This document shows positions 17,377 to 25,826 of a stretch of DNA of 64,000 nucleotides, one piece after another. A model generated the notes under the pieces. The model made no database searches. It was not told where the DNA came from and saw nothing but the letters and a program-made list of their open reading frames with translations. Source of the DNA: Candidatus Villigracilis vicinus (lineage in GTDB: Bacteria; Chloroflexota; Anaerolineae; Anaerolineales; Villigracilaceae); NCBI GenBank assembly GCA_016721315.1, contig JADKIL010000021.1:62001-126000 (forward strand), in the 5' to 3' direction. Position 1 is the first letter of the stretch; each line of letters opens with the position of its first letter. The translations under genes and the position numbers were made by a program.

Positions 17377-17904
17377 ATGCGCAAGATCATTGCCAAAACT
17401 CCGCGAATCATCTTAAGACCTTTCGCACTTCGAGACGCGGCTGGGTTTTATGAACTCAACTCAGACCCTGAAGTGCTGCTGCACACTGGAGACAAGTCCT
17501 TCGCTTCGATCCTTGAAGCAAAAAACTTTATTCGCGACTACAAACATTACGAAAAATTCGGCTACGGCAGATGGTCCGTCTTTCTTGCAAGCACAGAAGA
17601 GTTTATGGGGTTTTGCGGATTAAACTTCTCGCAATTACGGCGGGAAGTAGATCTGGGCTTTCGGTTTCACCGGAAGTTTTGGGGGCAGGGCTTTGCCACC
17701 GAAGCCGGGTTCGCCGCACTTCGAGTGGGCTTCTCAACATTCCAGATCGAAAAAATCGTTGGGCGGGCAAGCTCCAAAAACCTGGCATCTCTACGGGTTT
17801 TGGAAAAACTTGGAATGACTTTTGAAAAGAAAATAGAGGAATCCGGGGAACACTGGATCCAAATGTCCATTTATCGCGATGATTTTGGGATGTTTTATGA
17901 ATAA
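17377..17904 (+). CDS. RimJ/RimL-type GNAT acetyltransferase
   Basis: 175 residues of the Acetyltransf_3 group: TPRIILRPFALRDAAGFYEL at the start, EVDLGFRFHRKFWGQGFATEAG in the middle (W-G-Q-G-F-A-T-E-A) and GRASSKNLASLRVLEKLGM at the C-terminal part. Related enzymes acetylate ribosomal protein N-termini or small molecules. It follows the HAD gene by 12 bases and is probably cotranscribed. Confidence 0.85.
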   Translation: MRKIIAKTPRIILRPFALRDAAGFYELNSDPEVLLHTGDKSFASILEAKNFIRDYKHYEKFGYGRWSVFLASTEEFMGFCGLNFSQLRREVDLGFRFHRKFWGQGFATEAGFAALRVGFSTFQIEKIVGRASSKNLASLRVLEKLGMTFEKKIEESGEHWIQMSIYRDDFGMFYE

Positions 17905-17917
17905 TCCACTGTTAAAA

Positions 17918-18721
17918 TTATTCCAGATAAAAGTTCTTCATTTGCTCAATATTTTTATCAGTTAACTTCAATCCATTGCGAACATAATTCTCAAATGATC
18001 CGTGCTCACGCTCCAGCGCAAGGAATGCGGCAGACAGGTAGCGTTCGTCAGCTTTCATAAACCCATGAATACCTTCGACGAACTTCCTTCCTTTCACGAT
18101 GCGCGCCATGAAAAACTCCCATTTATATGCATTCAATAAATAATTATTGGTAAGCAAATAATCCTGCATGATCGTTTCCCAATCAACGCCAAGGATTTTC
18201 AAAATGGTTGCCGCTGCAAATCCAGTACGGTCTTTACCCGCAGCACAATGAAACAACATCGGACGCCCATTGTGTGCAAGCAGTTCACGATGAAACAGAA
18301 TGTATTCAGGGGTGAATTTCGTCGCCAACTCGACATTTGTCTTGACCATATATTTGGCAGGGTCGAGATTCCTCATATTCTTGACCATTTCTTCCCGTGC
18401 TTCATGCCAGACCTTCGTACTGGCATCCTCCATTGGAAGTTTCAATAACTTCACATCTGTAGGCAGCCTGTCAGGCTCACGCTCCACTTCGTGTTTGGCC
18501 CGAAAATCAATGATGACGCTCAAATTCAGCGAAGTTAATAATTTGATATCTGTATTCGTTAATTTATGCAAACTATCTGATCGATACAAATGACCCCAGC
18601 GAACCGACCTGCCATCCCTGGTTCGATACCCACCCAGATCACGAAAGTTCTTCGCGCCAGAAAAAGGCAGAGAACGCACGTGATTTTTTCCCATCAGCAA
18701 CACATCCACGTCTTCTTTCAT
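17918..18721 (-). CDS. tyrosine/dual-specificity protein phosphatase
   Basis: 267 residues from the ATG at 18721, which has AAAGGAGAG upstream; the frame is open 28 codons further but without an RBS. N-terminal FSGAKNFRDLGGYRT and WGHLYRSDSLHKLT are typical of the Y_phosphatase3 family. The catalytic P-loop HCAAGKDRTG has Cys159 and Arg165, and Asp72 (IIDFRAK) is also conserved. Related proteins dephosphorylate phosphotyrosine or phosphoinositides. Substrate unknown. Confidence 0.85.
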   Translation of the reverse strand: MKEDVDVLLMGKNHVRSLPFSGAKNFRDLGGYRTRDGRSVRWGHLYRSDSLHKLTNTDIKLLTSLNLSVIIDFRAKHEVEREPDRLPTDVKLLKLPMEDASTKVWHEAREEMVKNMRNLDPAKYMVKTNVELATKFTPEYILFHRELLAHNGRPMLFHCAAGKDRTGFAAATILKILGVDWETIMQDYLLTNNYLLNAYKWEFFMARIVKGRKFVEGIHGFMKADERYLSAAFLALEREHGSFENYVRNGLKLTDKNIEQMKNFYLE

Positions 18722-18825
18722 AACTTTTATCTCTCCTTTCCAAAAAGCATCGTCATTATATCGGTGGAGTTGAGTGAAACATATTAACAAAAGATTATTC
18801 TCCATCTAACATTCGCTTAAAATCG

Positions 18826-19022
18826 TATAATTTGCACATGGAATAGCACATCGCCTACCTTACTTACGGGATGTGTAAATCTACATCCGAACCAGAAACG
18901 TGATCCTCGCCTCACCCCAACGAGACAGCGTTGCTCTCGAATATGTTTATCGAGAAACTGATCAAAGCTCCCGCCTCCACCCGGAACAGGAATACCATTT
19001 ACAAAATATCCGAGAAGCACAA
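18826..19022 (+). promoter_or_regulatory. TATAAT box plus ~185-nt structured leader
   Basis: TATAAT at 18826-18831 implies a start near 18838. The leader before the ATG at 19023 has no credible gene. It can form CACATC/GATGTG (18847-18852 with 18870-18875). That hairpin competes with a second one that uses the same bases (GGATGT 18869-18874 with ACATCC 18883-18888). A further hairpin is TCTCGA/TCGAGA (18935-18940 with 18950-18955). Mutually exclusive stems suggest a regulatory leader, but I recognise no known riboswitch class. Confidence 0.4.
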
Positions 19023-19493
19023 ATGAAATCCAAAATCACACTTACTCCCATTGCATCTGTACAAAATTCACGCGTTGAAGTTGAGGACGATAACTGGGGC
19101 GATGTTATATCCATTCTTGTATTGGATCCATCCCTGCCAGAAGACGCCCTGCTGGGAATCGAAAGTTTCTCGCATGCAGAGATCATCTTTTATTTTCACC
19201 TTGTATCCGACACCAAGATCGAAACTGGCGCACGCCATCCGCGCAACAACCCGGATTGGCCCAAAGTAGGGATTCTCAGCCAGCGGGGCAAGAACAGGCC
19301 CAATAGGCTGGGCGCAACCATCGTCAAGATATTGAAGCGCGAAGGGCGTCATCTCCATGTACAGGGTTTGGATGCGGTCAATGGGACGCCCATTTTCGAT
19401 ATCAAACCAGTCTTAAGAGAATTTCTTCCAAATGAAGATGTGCGCCAGCCACAATGGGCAACCGAGCTTATGAAAAACTATTGGAAGAAATAA
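19023..19493 (+). CDS. TrmO/TsaA-like SAM-dependent methyltransferase family protein
   Basis: 156 residues. Contains RHPRNNPDWPKVGILSQR, KNRPNRLGATIV and GLDAVNGTPIFDIKP, the core motifs of the TsaA/TrmO (VirR/YaeB) beta-barrel family, which in E. coli methylates t6A37 of tRNA-Thr. It is shorter than E. coli TrmO and its first motif is less standard, so tRNA modification is an inference. The ATG at 19023 begins immediately before the conserved ITLTPIASVQNSRVEV. Confidence 0.75.
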   Translation: MKSKITLTPIASVQNSRVEVEDDNWGDVISILVLDPSLPEDALLGIESFSHAEIIFYFHLVSDTKIETGARHPRNNPDWPKVGILSQRGKNRPNRLGATIVKILKREGRHLHVQGLDAVNGTPIFDIKPVLREFLPNEDVRQPQWATELMKNYWKK

Positions 19494-19576
19494 TGCTCAC
19501 TAAATAAACATAATTTCTTCATGTGCCTATTAAATCCAAACTTTACACTAAGTTAACTTTATACAGGAGAAACTTA

Positions 19577-20344
19577 ATGGATAACGACGATAAATCAATT
19601 GGCACGATCCTCAGCCGCAGGGATGCTTTAAGAGTTTTGGGGCTCGGCAGTGCAGCAACACTACTGGCAGCTTGCGCACCTGAAGTTATGGAAACCTTGA
19701 ACCCTACTTTAATGCCGTCTACCATTGCTTCGCCCGCCGTGACATCAACGCTCGCGGCAGTGGGCATGCCCGTTCCTGCCTGCGTGGTGCGCCCGGAAAT
19801 GACCGAGGGACCGTACTTTGTAGATGAGATGCTCAATCGTTCAGATATTCGTAACGACCCGTCTACTGGAGCTCTTTCTGAAGGAGCGCCACTTGAGCTG
19901 ACTTTCAATGTGTCGCAAATCAGCGTAAATGGATGTCTTGCCCTTGAAGGCGCACAAGTGGATATCTGGCATTGCGATGCATTCGGCGTTTATTCTGATG
20001 TAGAGAATGCCGTTGGCACAAAGTTCCTGCGCGGATATCAAACTACAGACACAAACGGACAGGTAAAATTCACCACCATCTATCCGGGTTGGTATCCGGG
20101 TCGGGCTGTGCATATTCATTTCAAGATCCGCATCCATGGATACGACTTGACCTCGCAAGTCTTTTTTGATGACGCCTTCACCGATCAAGTTTATTCACAG
20201 GAACCCTACGCCAGTCGCGGCGAACGCAATATCCGCAATGATCGAGATGGCATCTATACCCATGGCGGAGAACAACTCCTGCTTGCCGCTACTCAAACAG
20301 AAATTGGCTATGCTGCCGTATTCGATATAGGCATGCAGATCTAA
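19577..20344 (+). CDS. Tat-exported lipoprotein, intradiol ring-cleavage dioxygenase family
   Basis: 255 residues; AGGAGA lies upstream of the ATG at 19577. The N-terminus has a twin-arginine motif (SRRDALRVLGLG, Arg14-Arg15), a hydrophobic stretch and a lipobox LAAC (Cys33), so the protein is likely exported folded and lipid-anchored. The catalytic part has the non-heme Fe(III) ligands of intradiol dioxygenases: Tyr139 (GVYSD), Tyr173 (GWYPGR), His179 and His181 (VHIHFKI), plus TEGPYFVDE. Exported members of this family occur in many bacteria; catechol-type substrates are inferred only from the family. Flanked by a strong terminator at 20398. Confidence 0.87.
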   Translation: MDNDDKSIGTILSRRDALRVLGLGSAATLLAACAPEVMETLNPTLMPSTIASPAVTSTLAAVGMPVPACVVRPEMTEGPYFVDEMLNRSDIRNDPSTGALSEGAPLELTFNVSQISVNGCLALEGAQVDIWHCDAFGVYSDVENAVGTKFLRGYQTTDTNGQVKFTTIYPGWYPGRAVHIHFKIRIHGYDLTSQVFFDDAFTDQVYSQEPYASRGERNIRNDRDGIYTHGGEQLLLAATQTEIGYAAVFDIGMQI

Positions 20345-20397
20345 AAGGAATTCGATCGCAGTATTCCACCTCAGATAAACATGGACAAATTTTTCTG

Positions 20398-20434
20398 AAT
20401 GAAAATCTCCCGGTGCATCCGGGAGATTTTCATT
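20398..20434. terminator. rho-independent terminator
   Basis: Sixteen-base perfect arms, AATGAAAATCTCCCGG and CCGGGAGATTTTCATT, around the loop TGCAT. A-rich and T-rich flanks allow function on both strands. It ends the dioxygenase transcript; TATAAT at 20442-20447 follows immediately for the next gene. Confidence 0.85.
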
Positions 20435-20480
20435 TCCCTTGTATAATCACGAACCAAACCAACTCAAATCAGGAGGCAGT

Positions 20481-21530
20481 ATGAAAGCTGTCCGCTTTAT
20501 CGGCATTAACCAGCCATTACAACAACAAGATATCCCTGTGCCCGAGATCGGGGATCGCGATATTTTAGTGAAGGTCAAAGCTGCCGGAGTCTGTCATTCT
20601 GATGCACACTACCGTGCCGGGATATCTCCCGTCCGACCTGTGCCGCTTACCCTTGGGCATGAAGTGGCAGGTGTGGTTGAAAAGATCGGGTCTCAGGTTG
20701 GGAATGTAAAAGTCGGCGACCGGGTAGCACTGCACTACAACCTCACCTGTGGTGATTGTTATCACTGCTCAACAGGCAATGACCAGTTTTGCGAAAACGT
20801 TCTTATGATCGGGCATTTCACAAACGGCGGTTATGCGGAATATATTGCCGTGCCTGCCCGCAACGCCATCCCTTTGCCCGATGAAATTCCATTTGAACAA
20901 GGCGCAACGCTCATGTGCGCCAGTGCCACCGCGTTTCATGCACTCCGTAAAAGCCGCATTCAAGGCGGGGAAACAGTGGCAATTTTCGGCGCGGGCGGAC
21001 TCGGACAATCTGCCATTCAACTGGCAAAAGCCCTCGGCGCGATCGAAGTCTATGCTGTGGACATCAACGAAGACAAACTGGAACTTGCCAGACAGCACGG
21101 TGCGATTCCGGTCAATGCAAAAAAAGTCGATCCTGTGTCAGAGATTAAACGTCTGACCAAAAACAAGGGCGTGAACGTTGCCATCGAAATGATCGGTTTA
21201 CCGCAAACAATGAAACAGGCTCTGCAAGTCGCCGGTGTGATGGCGCGGGTAGTCATCGTTGGGCTATCAAATAAGTCGATCGAGATCCAAACTTACACCG
21301 AATTGCTTGGCAATGAGGTTGAACTCATCGGTTCAAACGACCATCACCTGCAAGAATTACCCCTGCTGGTTGATCTGGCACGTCGCAAGATCCTGGACAC
21401 ATCACATATTGTCACTCGAACCATCCCATTAGATGCAGATGCGATCAACTCCGCACTGGATGACCTGGAACAATTTGGCGGCGATGTTCGCACCGTGATC
21501 GTCCCCGCTTCAAACCAAGCTGACGCCTGA
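20481..21530 (+). CDS. zinc-dependent alcohol dehydrogenase (MDR family)
   Basis: 349 residues from the ATG at 20481 (AGGAGG upstream). Catalytic zinc ligands Cys38 (GVCHSD), His60-Glu61 (GHEVAG), and the structural zinc lobe Cys90-Cys93-Cys96-Cys104 (CGDCYHC...FC). Rossmann motif FGAGGLGQSAIQ follows. Oxidises alcohols with NAD(P)+, but the substrate is not identifiable. A TATAAT box sits 33 bases upstream, just after the preceding terminator. Confidence 0.9.
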   Translation: MKAVRFIGINQPLQQQDIPVPEIGDRDILVKVKAAGVCHSDAHYRAGISPVRPVPLTLGHEVAGVVEKIGSQVGNVKVGDRVALHYNLTCGDCYHCSTGNDQFCENVLMIGHFTNGGYAEYIAVPARNAIPLPDEIPFEQGATLMCASATAFHALRKSRIQGGETVAIFGAGGLGQSAIQLAKALGAIEVYAVDINEDKLELARQHGAIPVNAKKVDPVSEIKRLTKNKGVNVAIEMIGLPQTMKQALQVAGVMARVVIVGLSNKSIEIQTYTELLGNEVELIGSNDHHLQELPLLVDLARRKILDTSHIVTRTIPLDADAINSALDDLEQFGGDVRTVIVPASNQADA

Positions 21531-21572
21531 CCCGCAAGAAAAGATATAATCTCACCTGAAGGTTCTCCTCCC

Positions 21573-22304
21573 ATGACAAATCCAACTCCTGTAATAAAAA
21601 TCAACCCCAAACGCACGCTCATTTTTCTCATGTCGCTGGTCGCCGCACTGATCGGTATGAGCATTTGGGGACAACACATGCGCTTCTTCGGCGTTGCAGA
21701 CATCCGTGGCACATGGCATGAATTTCTGATCGACCTGATGATGACCGCGTTCTACATGGATCTGGAAGGCAATATTCCGACGTACATAAACGCGCTGTTG
21801 CTGTTCATTCCAGCACTTTTGCTGGCATTCATCGGAGCATGGAAAAACATCGTCAAAGATAAATTCCGCTTTCAATGGAATGCACTCGCCCTAGTCTTCT
21901 TCATGCTCTCAGTCGATGAAGTTTCAGTGATCCACGAACGCTTCATCAAGCCTATGCGTGCCATCTTCGGCGCAGAGAGTTTTTTCTATTTTGCCTGGAT
22001 CATCCCCGGCATGATCGCCGTGACACTGTTCGGGTTGACCTTTCTCATGTTCTTCCTACACCTGGACAAAAAATTCAAATGGCTCTTCTTTCTTTCGCTG
22101 GGTGTTTACATTGGCGGCGTGATCGGCGGAGAAATGGTCAGTGGCTATTTCGCCGCAAATCTGGGACTAAAGAATTACACCTACGCTGTTGTCGCCAGTA
22201 TCGAAGAATCGATCGAAATGTTCGGCTGCACATTCATTGTTTATTCCCTGCTCGAATATATCAGACACTACCTGCCCGATGGCATTACCTTTAATCCATC
22301 ATGA
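21573..22304 (+). CDS. multi-pass membrane protein with conserved acidic/His motifs
   Basis: 243 residues with about six hydrophobic segments (near 14-33, 60-82, 95-110, 130-155, 160-180 and 210-230). Polar residues cluster within the membrane region: SVDEVSVIHERF at about 109-120 and SIEESIEMFG near 215. Asp/Glu/His inside transmembrane helices suggests metal binding or catalysis rather than a plain anchor. I do not recognise the family. It overlaps the downstream cytochrome b5-like gene by four bases, so the two are translationally coupled and may form a redox pair. A TATAAT box lies about 22 bases before the start. Confidence 0.75.
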   Translation: MTNPTPVIKINPKRTLIFLMSLVAALIGMSIWGQHMRFFGVADIRGTWHEFLIDLMMTAFYMDLEGNIPTYINALLLFIPALLLAFIGAWKNIVKDKFRFQWNALALVFFMLSVDEVSVIHERFIKPMRAIFGAESFFYFAWIIPGMIAVTLFGLTFLMFFLHLDKKFKWLFFLSLGVYIGGVIGGEMVSGYFAANLGLKNYTYAVVASIEESIEMFGCTFIVYSLLEYIRHYLPDGITFNPS

Positions 22305-22558
22305 TCCCCGATAAGTTGATCTCTTTGTCTGAACTAAAACGTAATACTGGCGAGCGCGGCTCGCGCATGTGGATAGCGCATGATGGCATTGTCTATGATG
22401 TGACCGAATGCCCAAAATGGCGGTTGGGCTTGCATGAATTTCTACACTTCCCCGGTCAGGACCTGACCAACGAGATGCAAGATGCACCGCACATGGAAGA
22501 AGTCTTCAAGCACGATTGTGTCAAAGTTATCGGCAGGCTTGAACCCCAAACTAATTAA
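22301..22558 (+). CDS. cytochrome b5-like heme-binding domain protein
   Basis: 85 residues. The sequence follows the cytochrome b5/steroid-binding fold: an ISLSELKRNTG start, WIAHDGIVYDVTECPKW, LHEFLHFPGQDLTNEM with a candidate axial His, and MQDAPHMEEVFK with the second candidate His, ending VIGRLEP. It is soluble and overlaps the upstream membrane protein gene by four bases, which argues for a joint electron-transfer role (inference). Confidence 0.8.
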   Translation: MIPDKLISLSELKRNTGERGSRMWIAHDGIVYDVTECPKWRLGLHEFLHFPGQDLTNEMQDAPHMEEVFKHDCVKVIGRLEPQTN

Positions 22559-22575
22559 CGCAGAGGTAACTGCTC

Positions 22576-24294
22576 ATGGCAAAACTCAAATGGTGGCAAA
22601 CCGCGGTTTTTTATCAGATCTACCCACGCTCTTTCGCAGACGGGAACGACGACGGCATTGGCGACTTCAAAGGGATCACCGAAAAATTAGATTACCTCGT
22701 CAACCTGGGAATTGATGCGATCTGGCTTTCACCGCACTTCCCCTCCCCAAACTGGGATTGCGGGTACGACATCTCCGACTACACCAACGTTGCACCAGAA
22801 TACGGCACCCTTGAAGATTTCAAAACCTTCTTGAAAGAATCACATAAACGCAACATCCGCGTCATTCTTGATCTTGTTTTAAATCACACATCCGACGAGC
22901 ATCCGTGGTTTCTTGAGTCGAAATCCAGCCGAGACAACCCCAAAGCAGATTGGTACGTCTGGGTCGATACTCCGCCAAACAACTGGCAATCCTGCTTCGA
23001 TGGCGATGCCTGGATCTACGTCCCAGAACGAGGTCAGTATTACTACCATTACTTCATGAAGCAACAGCCGGATCTAAACTGGCATAACCCTGAAGTAAAA
23101 CAAGCCATGTGGGATGCTGTCCGCTTTTGGCTTGACCTCGGGGTCGATGGTTACCGCCTGGATGCCATTGGCACCATTTTTGAAGACCCGAACCTAACCC
23201 CGCATGAAGTTCCCATGACTCTCGCCGAGTTGCGCCGCTTCACTGAGCTCGCTGAGACCGCCGAAGACAAACAACTTGCAGAAAAACACTGGAAGTCCAT
23301 GTTCAAAAATCAATTTGGGCAGGCAGGCTTGCACGAATTAATGAAGGAACTGCGTTCCATCATAGACGAATATGAAGGCGACCGGATGCTCGTTGGTGAA
23401 GACGAAAATATTGACTACATGGGCAATGGCAATGACGAATTGCACCTGGTCTTTAACTTCCCGCTTGCCGACACAAATCGCATCACCCCGGAGCACATCC
23501 GCCGCAATCAGGTAGAGCGCCTTTCCCGCCTCAGTCAACTTCCCATGGGTGGCTGGGCTTGCAACACGCTCAGCAATCATGACCGTTCGCGCATTTATAC
23601 AAATTACGGAGATAAACACCACGACGCTGAGCTTGCACGCCTCAATGCGGCTCTCTCGCTCACATTACTCGGGACTCCCTTCCTTTACAACGGCGAAGAG
23701 ATTGGTATGACCGATTATCTTCTCCCGCATATTTCACAGGTTAAAGACACGATGGGCTCATGGTATTACCATACTATCGTCACTGAAATGGGTGTGGATC
23801 CCGAAGAAGCCATGTTCCGCACCGCGGAAATGACCCGAGACAAGAACCGCACACCCATGCACTGGTCAAACAAACCCAATGCCGGTTTCTCACCAGACGG
23901 AGTGACCACCTGGCTGCCCATCAACCCGAATTATAAGGATGGGATCAACGTCCGAGAGCAGGAACTAAACCCAGACTCTCTTTTGAATTACTACAAACAC
24001 CTCCTCAAAGTCCGCAGAGAAACAGCAGCATTGATCGAAGGAAAATACCTGCCTCTTCATGAGACGTCGCAGGAGTATTTTGCATTCCTCAGAAGCTCTG
24101 AGAATCAGCTGGCATTAATCGTTTTGAACTATTCTGAAAAACGATTGAATTTGGATTTTAGCGACACCAGCGAGGTCTCTGGCAGGAAGCTGCACACCCT
24201 TTTCTCCAGCGGAGTCCGTTCACGTGTGGATCACACTCCAAATAAATTGACCATCGCCCCATTTGAAGTCTTCATTGCGGAAGTAAAACCATGA
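22576..24294 (+). CDS. GH13 alpha-glucosidase / oligo-1,6-glucosidase-like
   Basis: 572 residues. N-terminal YQIYPRSFADGNDDGIGDFKG is the hallmark of the alpha-glucosidase branch of GH13. Conserved regions are DLVLNHTSD (His104), GYRLDAIGTIFED (nucleophile Asp196), VGEDEN (acid Glu275) and LSNHDRSR (Asp336), with a C-terminal beta domain. No signal peptide, so it acts on imported malto- or isomalto-oligosaccharides. Exact specificity (alpha-1,4, alpha-1,6 or trehalose synthase-type) is open. It may work with the malQ/glgA block at the left of the window. Confidence 0.9.
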   Translation: MAKLKWWQTAVFYQIYPRSFADGNDDGIGDFKGITEKLDYLVNLGIDAIWLSPHFPSPNWDCGYDISDYTNVAPEYGTLEDFKTFLKESHKRNIRVILDLVLNHTSDEHPWFLESKSSRDNPKADWYVWVDTPPNNWQSCFDGDAWIYVPERGQYYYHYFMKQQPDLNWHNPEVKQAMWDAVRFWLDLGVDGYRLDAIGTIFEDPNLTPHEVPMTLAELRRFTELAETAEDKQLAEKHWKSMFKNQFGQAGLHELMKELRSIIDEYEGDRMLVGEDENIDYMGNGNDELHLVFNFPLADTNRITPEHIRRNQVERLSRLSQLPMGGWACNTLSNHDRSRIYTNYGDKHHDAELARLNAALSLTLLGTPFLYNGEEIGMTDYLLPHISQVKDTMGSWYYHTIVTEMGVDPEEAMFRTAEMTRDKNRTPMHWSNKPNAGFSPDGVTTWLPINPNYKDGINVREQELNPDSLLNYYKHLLKVRRETAALIEGKYLPLHETSQEYFAFLRSSENQLALIVLNYSEKRLNLDFSDTSEVSGRKLHTLFSSGVRSRVDHTPNKLTIAPFEVFIAEVKP

Positions 24295-24563
24295 GCGATG
24301 AAACGAGAAAGCCAAAAGCATTTGCCACCTTGTGCGGGCGCATCTTCCGCGAGACAGACCCGCAATACTTCCCCTCTGCCATGCATCGCGGCAAGAATAT
24401 CCGCTTGTGTACAGATGCCTGCCTGGGTGCTTTTCTCGCCGACCCCGATATTTTCTGCAAAGTCCATCGCAACTCAGACAAAACCGCCGCACGCATGAAA
24501 GCAGAGATCGAACACCTTATTGGTTTATGGAGTACGTATGATCCCACCCCGAAAAGCGATTGA
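24291..24563 (+). CDS. YHS/TRASH-like metal-binding small protein
   Basis: 90 residues, overlapping the GH13 stop codon (ATGA). The segment CGRIFRETDPQYFPSAMHRG followed by IRLCTDACLGAFLADPDIF resembles the YHS/TRASH zinc/heavy-metal domain (Cys ... G-K-x-x-x-x-C-x-x-x-C-x-x-x-F-x-x-x-P). Such domains occur in metal chaperones and metal-sensing proteins. Its 3' end overlaps the fdhD start by 26 bases, so the two are probably cotranslated. Confidence 0.65.
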   Translation: MSDETRKPKAFATLCGRIFRETDPQYFPSAMHRGKNIRLCTDACLGAFLADPDIFCKVHRNSDKTAARMKAEIEHLIGLWSTYDPTPKSD

Positions 24564-25326
24564 GTATGAACGTTATGAATTTAAAAAATGGGAACACTTC
24601 ACTGCCGAGACCATCGTTGAAACGCCAGTATCGCTAACCGTCAACGGACAAGTTTGGATCTCATTCATGTGTACACCCATCCATCTGGATGAGTTGGCGC
24701 TGGGATTTTTATACAACGAAGGAGTTATCCAAAGCATGGAAGAGGTCGCAGATGCGCGCCTCTGCGAACATGGCGATAATATGGATATCTGGCTAAACCA
24801 TTCAGTGGAGCAGCCGACAAATTGGCGCAGAACATCCGGCTGCACTGGCGGTATGACGGCTGTTGACCTGCTGGCGAAGCCAAATGTTAATTTCGCCGAG
24901 GACAATTTCAAGATCCAGCCCGAAGCGGTGATGGAGATGGTGGATAAGCTATTCGAGTCGCAAGAGCTTTATCGGGATACAGGCGGGGTTCATACATCAG
25001 CATTGAGTGATGGTGAGAAAATTGTCTTCGCGGCAGATGACATTGGAAGACACAACACGCTCGATAAACTTGCAGGAATGTGCCTGATGCAAAATACATG
25101 GCCCAAGAATAGACTGTTGATCACCACCGGGCGAATCAGTTCAGAGATGCTTCAAAAAGCGGCGCAGTTGAATGCACCGATCTTGATCTCACGCACCTCC
25201 CCATCGTCACTTTCAATTGAGATGGCGCAAAGATATGGCATCACTCTGATCGGGTATGCAAGGAAGCACCGCTTCAATGTTTACTCGAACGGTGAGCGAA
25301 TAGGATTGGAAAAGAAGGTCGAGTGA
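24538..25326 (+). CDS. fdhD: FdhD-type sulfurtransferase for formate dehydrogenase
   Basis: 262 residues from the ATG at 24538 (GGAG five bases upstream). FdhD moves sulfur from a cysteine desulfurase to the Mo/W cofactor of formate dehydrogenases. Family features: TPIHLDELALGFLYNEGVI, FAADDIGRHNTLDKLAG and the C-terminal VYSNGERI. The redox loop reads SGCTGGM (Cys102, then Gly105), so the second Cys of the E. coli CxxC is absent; this is also known in other FdhD lineages. No formate dehydrogenase gene is in the window. Confidence 0.88.
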   Translation: MIPPRKAIEYERYEFKKWEHFTAETIVETPVSLTVNGQVWISFMCTPIHLDELALGFLYNEGVIQSMEEVADARLCEHGDNMDIWLNHSVEQPTNWRRTSGCTGGMTAVDLLAKPNVNFAEDNFKIQPEAVMEMVDKLFESQELYRDTGGVHTSALSDGEKIVFAADDIGRHNTLDKLAGMCLMQNTWPKNRLLITTGRISSEMLQKAAQLNAPILISRTSPSSLSIEMAQRYGITLIGYARKHRFNVYSNGERIGLEKKVE

Positions 25327-25338
25327 CCTTCTTTTTTT
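25312..25338 (+). terminator. rho-independent terminator after fdhD
   Basis: AAGAAGGTC (25312-25320), loop GAGT, GACCTTCTT (25325-25333), then a T-run. The fdhD stop codon lies inside it. It separates fdhD from the Rex-controlled unit that follows. Confidence 0.85.
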
Positions 25339-25349
25339 GTTAAATTTAT

Positions 25350-25367
25350 TTGTGAAATTTGTCACAT
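25350..25367. promoter_or_regulatory. Rex-type operator (one mismatch)
   Basis: TTGTGA-AATTTG-TCACAT fits the Rex consensus TTGTGA-N6-TCACAA in 11 of 12 defined positions. It lies just upstream of a TATTAT box (25376-25381) and so would block the promoter of the DRTGG/CBS/PHP genes when Rex is bound (low NADH/NAD+). Confidence 0.7.
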
Positions 25368-25460
25368 AACAGGCATATTATCACCCACAAAGCATGAAGA
25401 ATGAAACTTACCAAAACAGACGTAATAACGAATAATTTAATGGAAAAGGAAAACTTTATT

Positions 25461-25826
25461 ATGCACATGAATTTAGAACAGATCATTCGTATCGCACAAG
25501 GTGAAGTCATAACGAAGGAACTAAGCACAGATGTGAATATCCATGGCGGCTGCTGTGCCGACTTAATGAGCGATGTACTGGCATATACCCGTCCGCATGC
25601 CGTGCTCATCACCGGGTTAACCAATCCGCAGGTCGTTCGTACCGCACAAGTTGCAGACTTTCGCGCCATTATCTTTATTCGCGGAAAAAAACCCCAATCT
25701 GAAACGATCGAGATCGCCGTGCAGGAGAATATTCCACTTATCTCCAGCCCATTTGGCATGTTTGAACTGAGCGGAAAATTACACGATGCCGGACTAACCA
25801 GTTACGAAACCAATGACTCCAACTAG
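25461..25826 (+). CDS. DRTGG-domain-like small protein
   Basis: 121 residues from the ATG at 25461; a purine-rich stretch (AAAGGAAAA) precedes it, and in-frame ATGs at 25401, 25440 and 25467 are alternatives. The sequence (MNLEQIIRIAQGEVITKEL, CCADLMSDVLAYTRPHAVLITG, RGKKPQSETIEIAVQENIPLISS) matches the small DRTGG-type proteins often found near [FeFe]-hydrogenase and NuoEF-like genes in anaerobes. The biochemical role is unknown; a ligand-sensing or assembly function is likely. It overlaps the next gene by 14 bases. Confidence 0.65.
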   Translation: MHMNLEQIIRIAQGEVITKELSTDVNIHGGCCADLMSDVLAYTRPHAVLITGLTNPQVVRTAQVADFRAIIFIRGKKPQSETIEIAVQENIPLISSPFGMFELSGKLHDAGLTSYETNDSN

